Positions 7,690-13,792 of a stretch of DNA of 43,785 nucleotides are shown one piece after another (positions within the stretch are counted from its first letter, which is position 1; each line of letters opens with the position of its first letter). Below the pieces are notes generated by a model. It had not been told where the DNA came from. It made no database searches and saw only the letters and a list, made by a program, of their open reading frames with translations. Both the position numbers and the translations under genes were made by a program. The stretch comes from an uncultured Lachnospiraceae bacterium (lineage in GTDB: Bacteria > Bacillota > Clostridia > Lachnospirales > Lachnospiraceae): the NCBI GenBank assembly GCA_910587155.1, contig CAJULA010000024.1:1-43785 (forward strand), read 5' to 3'.

Positions 7690-8335
7690 TTCCTTTTGTT
7701 TTATCTCAGTGCCTGCTGGATGAAACACCATGCGCCACAAGCCGATGTACCGCTATAGAAACGGATACGCCAGCAGCTTATGGCGGCAGGTCTTGCATCC
7801 CGCAAGAATCCGGCAGGCGCATTTTGCGTTGGCTGCCGGAGCTATCGCAAACAGGAACCTCCGGTCAGGACAAAGAATATGCCCTGTTCCTCGGTACGGG
7901 TTCCCATAATTCCATCAAATCTCATTCTTGTGCCGTATTATCAGGCGACGGGATCGCCCTGCTTCTCACCCCCGGCACGGGAATATCCAAGCCGCTTATG
8001 GTTAGTAAGCGCCATGATACCGACGGCAGGTGGCGGCAGGTGACTAAGCTGCCCAGGCCATGCCCACAGTATCCCCCTTTCACCCTGCGGTACGGGAATT
8101 TTCTGGTTCTCCACTCACTGGCGGCTCATGGCGGTTCCGGCATTACCAGTGCCGGTCACAGGCCCTCCGGGTTCCCGCTCGTACCTTTGATGTTATCTTA
8201 TTGACGGAGCAGGGCAGGGAGGGGCAGAAGATAAGCCCTTTCCCCGTCCGTTCCCGCAGGCAGTCGTCGCGTCCGTGCCTGGGCCGCTTGCTTTACAGCC
8301 CCGCGCAGTGGGAGAAACTTGAATACTGATTATCC
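7690..8335 (-). ncRNA. Candidate large structured non-coding RNA or leader upstream of parB
   Basis: About 650 bp without a credible gene on either strand, GC-rich between AT-rich flanks, and dense in perfect hairpins. Inverted repeats: 7791-7807 (TCTTGC/GCAAGA), 7810-7839 (CCGGCAG/CTGCCGG), 7836-7864 (CCGGAG/CTCCGG), 7930-7978 (GTGCCG/CGGCAC) enclosing 7944-7958 (GGCGA/TCGCC), 7993-8011 (CGCTTA/TAAGCG), and 8137-8155 (CCGGCA/TGCCGG). CGGTACGGG occurs twice on the plus strand (near 7893 and 8089). The minus strand is assigned because both flanking genes read that way. No match to tmRNA, RNase P, 6S or group II intron domain V was recognised. It could instead be a DNA element such as a partition site. 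Confidence 0.5.
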
Positions 8336-8376
8336 ATGAACAGAAACTTGTCCTGTTGTTTTTCAATGTGCATGAA

Positions 8377-8398
8377 GAGGGAATAAAAATATCCCCTC
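8377..8398 (-). terminator. Weak hairpin after the sigma-like gene
   Basis: GAGGG and CCCTC arms enclose an A/T-only loop. It lies 42 nt after the stop of the sigma-like gene on the minus strand and before the structured region. No clean T-run follows, so it may be a processing site rather than a terminator. Confidence 0.3.
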
Positions 8399-8439
8399 AT
8401 AAGGTTCGGTAACGAAAAAGCAGTTTGAAAACCAGATTT

Positions 8440-8883
8440 TTAAAAAAACTTTTTTAATTTTTCCAAAATCTTCTTTTTCCGCTTGTGGATAGCTGCCTGT
8501 GTGAGATTGTAAACCGCGCTTATTTCCCGTTCTGATTTCTCCAGATAGAAGATCTCATGGATCAGTTCCCTTTCTTCATCCGTCAGGCTCTGCAATGCCC
8601 TGTCCAGCGTTTCCAGCGTCTGTGCTTTTATTACAGCACCGTCCACCGGCTCGTCCGGAGCAGGGAAATCCCAGTCTGCTTCCAAAAGATGCTCATATGA
8701 TGCTTCACGGCTGGGAACGTATTCTACCGTCTGTTTTTCCGGATCCACAACAAACTTTCCTTTTTTCAGCCGCTTCATAAAATACCGCTCTTTTTCTTCC
8801 GCATGTTTATATTCCCGGTAGACTTCCTCACTGACCTTCACGGGTTGTCCCTCTATGTATAAATAAAAATCCTTTTCTGCCAT
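8440..8883 (-). CDS. Sigma-70 region 4-like regulator
   Basis: A 147-residue protein. Residues about 90-147 form a sigma-70 region-4-like unit: A-L-Q-S-L-T-D-E-E-R-E-L-I, then S-E-R-E-I-S, a turn, and Q-A-A-I-H-K-R-K-K-K-I-L-E-K-L-K-K-F. The N-terminal 90 residues are charged and carry no region 2, so it is not a complete sigma factor. Comparable small proteins occur in Tn916- and Tn1549-type elements, where they are thought to activate element genes. The start at 8883 follows GGAGG by 5 nt; the ORF extension to 9027 runs through a terminator hairpin and is not credible. It sits upstream of the structured region and parB, so it may lead that transcript. Confidence 0.8.
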   Translation of the reverse strand: MAEKDFYLYIEGQPVKVSEEVYREYKHAEEKERYFMKRLKKGKFVVDPEKQTVEYVPSREASYEHLLEADWDFPAPDEPVDGAVIKAQTLETLDRALQSLTDEERELIHEIFYLEKSEREISAVYNLTQAAIHKRKKKILEKLKKFF

Positions 8884-8982
8884 ATATTCCTCCGAAATTC
8901 TGAAATGTTGACGGGTTTCAGAATCCCAGAGGCGGAGAACGGCATCTTGGAACAATGACAAGTTCCTGCATAAAACGACATG

Positions 8983-9018
8983 AAAAAAGCCGCGCCTGGC
9001 AGATACCAGACACGGCCG
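8983..9018 (-). terminator. Strong intrinsic terminator upstream of the sigma-like gene
   Basis: On the minus strand an 11-bp GC-rich stem (GCCGTGTCTGG against CCAGGCGCGGC with G-U pairs) with a short loop is followed by six T (8983-8988). It would stop minus-strand transcription from the restriction cassette side before the sigma-like gene, separating the two modules. Confidence 0.75.
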
Positions 9019-9068
9019 AAAATACATCTCGTCGTATTCGCTTTTTATGAACGCATTGTAATATAAAA

Positions 9069-9099
9069 ATATCCGTATAGTTAGCGGCTATACGGATAT
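9069..9099. repeat. Perfect inverted repeat, 12-bp arms
   Basis: ATATCCGTATAG and CTATACGGATAT flank a 7-nt loop (TTAGCGG). There is no T-run, and the arms are AT-rich. It lies at the boundary between ICE core and restriction module and may be an operator or a recombination half-site pair. Confidence 0.5.
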
Positions 9100-9506
9100 G
9101 GCAAATTATATGTTTAATTGACAGAAAGACTGTTTTTTCGCACGGATATGTAAAATTGTCCTCTATGGAAGCTAAGATTTTTTTAACGAATCACAGGCAT
9201 GTAATATGTAATCGGACACGGCTTTCCTTTCATTATGCCGCATCATCATAAAATAATAACGGCTTTTGAATCACTCAAAACCGCTACTATGTTACATCGT
9301 CCTGTATAACGCAAAGCTACCCAGAACCAATTAACGGTCTTACTATGTCAACGTCTCTGAGAAATATGCGTTTTTTGGTTATATGTCAGTATAACTCATT
9401 TTCTGATAAATGTCACTGTTTTATTCTCAATTTTGGCAACATGCAGGAGAAATTATGAAACAAATAGACATGAAAAGACAGAGAATTTGACGATAAACAT
9501 ATCAAA

Positions 9507-9542
9507 TCCCGGCAATTCTCAAAAAAATCAGAAAAGCCGGGA
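9507..9542 (-). terminator. Possible terminator of the invertase gene
   Basis: TCCCGGC and GCCGGGA arms (7 bp) enclose a 22-nt A/T-rich loop, 7 nt after the invertase stop. Only a short T stretch follows on the minus strand, so it is a weak candidate. Confidence 0.4.
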
Positions 9543-9548
9543 TACTTA

Positions 9549-10496
9549 TTACAATAGATCGTTAAGTAAATTCATGCACTTTACTTTCTGTTGCAGATTA
9601 GCGCTGCCATAGACATTAAGTGTGAATGATACATTTTTGTGACCGAGAATTTCTGAAAGTGACTTGATGTCAAATTCCGGTATCTCAATCGCCCTTACTG
9701 CAAAAGTATGGCGGATTTCATGAAATTTCACTTTTTCCAGTCCATTCCTTTTCAGGAAACGTGAAAAAAACTGTCTGTAGGTGCGAGGTTCACTAGGTTT
9801 GGTTTTACCGGTCAGGAAATAGTGGTTCGGATTGTCCGTATAAAACTTTTTAATGATGTTCATGAGCAGAGACGGAACCGGTATTGTCCTTGCGGAAGTC
9901 TTTGTTTTTGGAGGCCCGATGTGAAGGTAGGAGCTTTTCTTCCTTTTGTCATAGATTCTCTGAACCGTCTTATTGATATTGATTGTTTTGTCGGTAAGAG
10001 AAATGTCCTTCATCTGAAGCCCGCATAATTCCCCAATACGCACTCCTGTAAACAGGGCAATGAGGATTCCGGCCGTTTTCCGGTTTAAATCCAAGTAAAT
10101 GCACTGAATCAACGCCTGCTCCTGGTCTTTAGACAGGGAAACCACCTTTTTAATGCCGAGTTCCTTTGGGTATTCAATCAGATCCCAATTCAGCAGAGGG
10201 ATGGCCCGTTCTTTGTAAGCGTATTCCATCGACAATCTGAACACAAGAATAATATCGCGGATTGTCTTGACGGTCAGCCCTCCGGTTTTGTCCAGCCTGC
10301 CCTCATTATGGAGTGTAGATATGTAATTTTGCACATCTGCCTCCGTGATTGTGCCAATTTTGCGCTTGCCGAACTGAGGAATCAGGTGATTTTCGGCAAT
10401 GAGCGTAAAGCTGGCGTGTGTTGACGGGGTAATCATTGGCTTCTTCTTATTGAGCCATTCATTAACCAACGTCTTAAATTGTGTATTATTAGTCAT
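9549..10496 (-). CDS. Tyrosine recombinase, probable hsdS invertase
   Basis: A 315-residue phage-integrase-family recombinase. It has an N-terminal SAM-like DNA-binding domain (residues 1-95) and a catalytic domain with T-G-V-R-I-G-E-L (Arg about 152), F-H-E-I-R-H-T-F (His/Arg about 259-262), L-G-H-K-N-V (His) and the nucleophilic tyrosine in L-N-V-Y-G near 294. The start at 10496 is chosen because GGAGG precedes it by 8 nt; the longer GTG start would overlap that site. It directly abuts the array of inverted hsdS repeats, the classic place for the recombinase that shuffles specificity domains, as in pneumococcal and Bacteroides type I systems. No excisionase gene is present nearby, which fits an invertase rather than an element integrase. 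Confidence 0.88.
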   Translation of the reverse strand: MTNNTQFKTLVNEWLNKKKPMITPSTHASFTLIAENHLIPQFGKRKIGTITEADVQNYISTLHNEGRLDKTGGLTVKTIRDIILVFRLSMEYAYKERAIPLLNWDLIEYPKELGIKKVVSLSKDQEQALIQCIYLDLNRKTAGILIALFTGVRIGELCGLQMKDISLTDKTININKTVQRIYDKRKKSSYLHIGPPKTKTSARTIPVPSLLMNIIKKFYTDNPNHYFLTGKTKPSEPRTYRQFFSRFLKRNGLEKVKFHEIRHTFAVRAIEIPEFDIKSLSEILGHKNVSFTLNVYGSANLQQKVKCMNLLNDLL

Positions 10497-10533
10497 ATTG
10501 ACCACCTCCACAGATATTATCAGTGAAGGGGGA

Positions 10534-10542
10534 ATTATAGCA
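10534..10542 (-). promoter_or_regulatory. Extended -10 promoter of the invertase
   Basis: TGCTATAAT on the minus strand (TGn plus a perfect -10) lies 38 nt upstream of the invertase start. No good -35 is visible, which extended -10 promoters can tolerate. The upstream DNA is the edge of the first hsdS repeat (10553-10609), so an inversion there would change the sequence just upstream of this promoter. Confidence 0.45.
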
Positions 10543-10552
10543 CCATATAATC

Positions 10553-10609
10553 CTTGAGTAACGGTCTCGAAAAGTATCCGAAGCTGCGGTTTCCGGGGTT
10601 TGGGGAACC
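10553..10609 (+). repeat. hsdS N-terminal inversion repeat, copy 1 (plus orientation)
   Basis: This copy encodes S-N-G-L-E-K-Y-P-K-L-R-F-P-G-F and is nearly identical to the minus-strand copies at 12973-13031 and 14922-14980. It differs in the first bases (CCTTG against CCTCA) and at one base near the end. Because it is inverted relative to the expressed copy, recombination between the two flips about 4.4 kb and puts a new complete hsdS behind the active start codon. Confidence 0.9.
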
Positions 10610-11801
10610 TATCCAGGCGAAAAAACTATCACGTTATCTCATTGAAAACACAGACAGAAATAAAGCGTTAAAGTATGATAAAAGTGATGTTCTCTCTGTT
10701 TCAGGTGAATTTGGAATTGTAAATCAAATAGCATTTCAAGGACGATCCTTCGCCGGAGAAAGTGTCGCTGAATATCATATTGTAGAGACCGATGATATTG
10801 TATATACTAAAAGTCCATTGAAGGCTAATCCATACGGCATAATTAAAGTTAATAACGGAAATCCTGGCATTGTATCGACTTTATACGCAGTGTATCATCC
10901 TATAGATGTAATTCCACAATACATTGACTACTATTTTTGTAATGATTTGCGATTGAACAAATATCTGAAACCATTAGTTAATATAGGAGCTAAACATGAT
11001 ATGAAGGTCAACAATGCGGCCGTCTTATTTGGAGATGTGTATTTTCCTAATGCCACTGAACAAAGCAAAATTGTTGAGTTTCTACAGATTTTAGATTACC
11101 GTATCAAGAAACAACGCGCGCTTGTAGAATCCCTCAAGAAGTATAAAAGAGGACTTTCCGATAAGATTTTTTCTACTATTGTCATTACTTCAAATTGTAA
11201 AAAAATATCTTGGAAAAACGTATTTTTACCACTTCAAAATAACACTTTTTCAAGAGACGATCTAATTCAATATGGTGGAACAGTGCGTGATATACATTAT
11301 GGAGATATATTAGTTAAATATGGTGCAACAGTCAATTTGTCATCCGTAGATGTTCCATGTATTAAACCTGAAAAAGACATAAGTAAATTTTCAATAAATA
11401 GCTATCTTCAAAATGGAGACATTGTTATTGCTGATACTGCCGAAGATTATTCTGTCGGAAAAGCAACTGAAATTATCGGTTCAAATGGAATTATGGCATT
11501 GTCAGGATTACATACCATACCTTGTCGTCCGTGTATTGAATTTGTACCTATGTATCTCGGATACTATTTAAATTCATCATATTTTAGAAAACAAATATAT
11601 CCCATGGTACAAGGAACAAAGGTTTCATCTATAAGTAAAAGTGAAATTGCAAAAACAGAAATCCTTGTTCCATCCCAGTTAGAACAGCAAAGAGTTGCCT
11701 CTATTCTCTATGGACTTGATCAGAAGATTGGGTATGAGGAAAATCAAATCAACGCACTTGTTCATATAAAATCAGCTTTTTTACAGCAGCTCTTTATATA
11801 A
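10554..11801 (+). CDS. hsdS: Silent HsdS cassette 1 (two target-recognition domains)
   Basis: About 415 residues of type I specificity subunit: N-terminal shared segment, TRD1 (residues about 20-180), central repeat R-A-L-V-E-S-L-K-K-Y-K-R-G, TRD2 (about 220-370), and a C-terminal segment ending L-L-Q-Q-L-F-I-like. It has no ATG at the start and no ribosome binding site within 15 nt; the reading frame begins at TTG inside the inversion repeat. The expressed copy takes its start codon from outside its repeat, so this is a donor cassette that becomes active only after inversion. It faces opposite to the expressed hsdS, allowing direct inversion. TRD1 and TRD2 are unlike those of the other copies. 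Confidence 0.85.
   Translation: MSNGLEKYPKLRFPGFGEPIQAKKLSRYLIENTDRNKALKYDKSDVLSVSGEFGIVNQIAFQGRSFAGESVAEYHIVETDDIVYTKSPLKANPYGIIKVNNGNPGIVSTLYAVYHPIDVIPQYIDYYFCNDLRLNKYLKPLVNIGAKHDMKVNNAAVLFGDVYFPNATEQSKIVEFLQILDYRIKKQRALVESLKKYKRGLSDKIFSTIVITSNCKKISWKNVFLPLQNNTFSRDDLIQYGGTVRDIHYGDILVKYGATVNLSSVDVPCIKPEKDISKFSINSYLQNGDIVIADTAEDYSVGKATEIIGSNGIMALSGLHTIPCRPCIEFVPMYLGYYLNSSYFRKQIYPMVQGTKVSSISKSEIAKTEILVPSQLEQQRVASILYGLDQKIGYEENQINALVHIKSAFLQQLFI
11112..11152 (+). repeat. hsdS central repeat, cassette 1
   Basis: A segment encoding R-A-L-V-E-S-L-K-K-Y-K-R-G that matches the expressed copy at 14384-14424 in inverted orientation at 40 of 41 bases. It is the crossover zone for swapping only the second recognition domain. 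Confidence 0.85.
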
Positions 11802-11818
11802 AGAGCTGCTGTAAAAAA
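11777..11818. repeat. 42-bp perfect palindrome joining two hsdS tails
   Basis: The C-terminal ends of cassettes 1 and 2 meet tail to tail and share their final codons, giving a 42-bp perfect palindrome (six T, ACAGCAGC, TCTTTATA and its complement). The two coding frames overlap by 8 nt here (11794-11801). It can form a cruciform or a long RNA hairpin and may serve as a C-terminal inversion site or a bidirectional transcription stop. Confidence 0.9.
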
Positions 11819-13029
11819 CCATTTTTCAAAAACATAAGCATGTCTAATTCTTGCAGTGCTACATCGTATTTATATTGAATGAGTTCTAAATATCGTGCTA
11901 TTGCCATTTGCTCAACCGGATCTGAGGGTAACATATGAATAGTATTGAAAAAACCATTTGTTGGTACATTCAATAGTCCATGGTTTCTCGCACCTTCTGC
12001 ACATATTTCTTGTACAGTACGGTGCCATTTTGATGATTCAAAATACCACTTTATAAGATCACTCAAAATAATGTCATTATTCACTGTAAAACACAGGTAT
12101 AATGTTGATACTGCGCCCATTGGATATAATTCAAGTCTTTTTACTGATCCAAAAGGATAATCGCTAGAAGTGCTTCGATTATAAGCATATTCACCTTTAT
12201 GAAGCAAATAATAATTACTCATATCTGCACTTGCAACTGTTTTTGAAAAAAAGTCACGTTGGTCGATCAATCCATATTGAGCAGATATAGTTAATGGTAT
12301 ATCACTCTGCACACCATTTTTTCTTGTAATCCGTGATGCAAAATCAGATAGTTTATAAGATCTCCATTCTCTTTGTTGTGGTTTTGGGATGAGGCGTATT
12401 TTTTGTGAGAAAACAGCGTCAAATGTTCCTCTTTTATACTTCTTGAGACTATCGACAAGGGTGCGCTGTTTTTCTATCCTTGATTCAAGTATATCTAAAA
12501 ATGAAGCAATTCTCCTTTGTTCATTTTCTGATGGAAGATGAATGGGCATAGCAAAAAAAGTATCATCTTTTATACTCACTCTGTCATGCCGCGCTCCGCT
12601 GTCACCAGACATATAAATATATCTATGCCATACAGAAGATTTAAAATACCATTCATAATAGCGAGGATTGATTATGGATTTTGCTCTAAAACACAGATAA
12701 AGTGGAGAAACAATGCCGGGATCTACATACTTGTAGCTACTTATAGGGCCATATGGAGCGTCAGCTGATTTACGGGGATTATATACAAAATCATTCTGTT
12801 CGATAATGTAATAACCAGCAGTATTATCACTATTGGCTATATCTTTGTCAAAATATTCTCTTTGAGGGATTAATCCTTGTTTTGCAGAATTACAAATCAC
12901 GTTACTAATGGCACCATCAGAATTTTTTTTCGTATTTTTTTCAAAAATTGCTGATAACACAGTCGTTTTCCACGGTTCCTCAAACCCCGGAAACCGCAGC
13001 TTCGGATACTTTTCGAGACCGTTACTTGA
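11794..13029 (-). CDS. hsdS: Silent HsdS cassette 2 (two target-recognition domains)
   Basis: An open frame of 411 codons from the N-terminal repeat (S-S-N-G-L-E-K-Y-P-K) through TRD1, the central K-K-Y-K-R-G repeat and TRD2 to a tail ending F-L-Q-Q-L-F-I. It has no start codon: an in-frame TAA lies just upstream of the repeat, and the apparent GTG start near 12960 falls inside TRD1. It is therefore a storage cassette. It lies in the same orientation as the expressed hsdS, so it must first be flipped, or recombine as a direct repeat, to be used. Its TRD1 closely resembles TRD2 of the expressed gene (see findings). Confidence 0.85.
   Translation of the reverse strand, partial: SSNGLEKYPKLRFPGFEEPWKTTVLSAIFEKNTKKNSDGAISNVICNSAKQGLIPQREYFDKDIANSDNTAGYYIIEQNDFVYNPRKSADAPYGPISSYKYVDPGIVSPLYLCFRAKSIINPRYYEWYFKSSVWHRYIYMSGDSGARHDRVSIKDDTFFAMPIHLPSENEQRRIASFLDILESRIEKQRTLVDSLKKYKRGTFDAVFSQKIRLIPKPQQREWRSYKLSDFASRITRKNGVQSDIPLTISAQYGLIDQRDFFSKTVASADMSNYYLLHKGEYAYNRSTSSDYPFGSVKRLELYPMGAVSTLYLCFTVNNDIILSDLIKWYFESSKWHRTVQEICAEGARNHGLLNVPTNGFFNTIHMLPSDPVEQMAIARYLELIQYKYDVALQELDMLMFLKNGFLQQLFI
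12428..12468 (-). repeat. hsdS central repeat, cassette 2
   Basis: It shares CTCAAGAAGTATAAAAGAGG with the other central repeats. The preceding 20 bases are more diverged, although they still encode R-T-L-V-D-S-L-K-K-Y-K-R-G. Crossover here would be limited to the shorter identical block. Confidence 0.75.
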
Positions 13030-13031
13030 GG
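12973..13031 (-). repeat. hsdS N-terminal inversion repeat, copy 2 (minus orientation)
   Basis: These 59 bases are identical to 14922-14980 and inverted relative to 10553-10609. Perfect identity between copies whose following domains are unrelated indicates ongoing recombination or conversion. Confidence 0.9.
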
Positions 13032-13071
13032 TTTATTTTCTCTTCTAAAATATGATATAGACATAATAATA

Positions 13072-13114
13072 AATCCCTTGCAGTAGCAGAGATATTCCAC
13101 TATTGCAGGGGATT
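13072..13114. terminator. Hairpin isolating silent cassettes 2 and 3
   Basis: AATCCCTTGCAGTAG and CTATTGCAGGGGATT pair at 13 of 15 positions around a 13-nt loop, in the 120-bp gap between two silent cassettes. It could block read-through transcription into the promoterless cassettes; no long T-run follows. Confidence 0.45.
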
Positions 13115-13148
13115 TCATCCGTTCGGGAAATATTTTGTTTGCTTGCTT

Positions 13149-13170
13149 AGAAGTATAAAAGAGGTGTCAT
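13149..13170 (+). repeat. hsdS central repeat, half-cassette 3
   Basis: AGAAGTATAAAAGAGGTGTC continues to GTGTCAT identically to the expressed central repeat (inverted), including bases beyond the part shared with cassettes 1 and 2. The codon before it is TAG in this copy. It marks the left end of the half-cassette and is a crossover site for exchanging TRD2 only. Confidence 0.8.
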
Positions 13171-13780
13171 TCGTACACTTCTCACACCAGAATATTGCAA
13201 ATTCAAAGATGCAAAATGGACATCCGCAAGAATTGGTGATTTAGGCAGTTTTATAAAAGGTGCGCCCTTGTCAAAAGCCGATATTGCTGATGAAGGAACA
13301 CCATTTATTCTTTATGGCGAGCTTTACACAACTTACAACGAGGTTATTACACAAATAGTTCGTAAAACAAAGGCAAATGTAGAACAACAGTATTTCAGTC
13401 AAATTGGAGATGTTATTATCCCAACCTCCGGAGAAACACCCGAAGAAATTTCTACAGCATCCTGTGTTATGGTACCCGGGGTTATCCTTGGTGGGGATCT
13501 TAATATTTTCCGTTGTTCAAAAGTTGATGGTAGAATTATAAGTTATATTCTAAATCATGTGGTAAGCAGGAATATTGCTCGCATAGCACAAGGAAAATCA
13601 GTTGTTCATGTTCAAGCAAATGAATTAGCTAAAATTGAAATAGCATATCCTGATTTTAAGACACAGGAAAATATGGTTACATTATTTGAAGCTATCAATG
13701 CAAAGATAGCTCAAAGAACGAAAGAGCTTGAACTATTACTGGAGCAGAGAAGGGCGTTATTGCAACAGGTCTTTATATGA
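13151..13780 (+). CDS. hsdS: Silent half HsdS cassette 3 (second recognition domain only)
   Basis: An open frame of 209 codons beginning K-Y-K-R-G at the central repeat, followed by one recognition domain (A-R-I-G-D-L-G-S-F-I-K-G-A-P-L-S-K) and the C-terminal helix E-Q-R-R-A-L-L-Q-Q-V-F-I. It has no first domain, no N-terminal repeat and no start codon; a stop codon immediately precedes the repeat. It is a spare TRD2 in inverted orientation beside the expressed gene. Inversion between its central repeat and that at 14384-14424 (about 1.2 kb) would swap TRD2 while keeping TRD1. Automated callers would probably start it at TTG 13268, which is inside the domain. Confidence 0.8.
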   Translation, partial: KYKRGVIRTLLTPEYCKFKDAKWTSARIGDLGSFIKGAPLSKADIADEGTPFILYGELYTTYNEVITQIVRKTKANVEQQYFSQIGDVIIPTSGETPEEISTASCVMVPGVILGGDLNIFRCSKVDGRIISYILNHVVSRNIARIAQGKSVVHVQANELAKIEIAYPDFKTQENMVTLFEAINAKIAQRTKELELLLEQRRALLQQVFI

Positions 13781-13792
13781 AAAGCTGTTGCA
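13761..13792. repeat. Imperfect palindrome joining half-cassette 3 and expressed hsdS tails
   Basis: TGCAACAG and CTGTTGCA form 8-bp perfect arms around a partly symmetric centre. The two genes overlap tail to tail by 8 nt (13773-13780), the same geometry as at 11794-11801 but with diverged sequence. It supports an origin of the array by repeated inverted duplication of hsdS. Confidence 0.75.

Larger units (their letters stand above)
9019..9548. other. AT-rich intergenic stretch between invertase and ICE core
   Basis: No gene found in about 530 bp. It holds a perfect 12-bp inverted repeat at 9069-9099, an imperfect one near 9258-9288 (TTTTGA/TCAAAA core), and the invertase terminator at 9507-9542. 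An 11-codon frame on the plus strand at 9457-9492 follows AGGAG well but is too short to call. This is probably the seam where the restriction cassette joined the element. Confidence 0.5.

Noticed and set aside
7494..8204. 236-codon plus-strand frame across the structured region
   Set aside because: It overlaps the parB start, has no ribosome binding site, a proline/serine/leucine-rich composition typical of an antisense shadow, and no recognisable domain.
9457..9492. 11-codon plus-strand frame with a good AGGAG
   Set aside because: Too short to support as a gene; no leader-peptide target follows, since the downstream invertase is on the other strand.
12960..13118. 73-codon minus-strand frame reading through the N-terminal hsdS repeat
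   Set aside because: It is out of frame with HsdS in the repeat, and the repeat's conserved peptide lies in the other frame.
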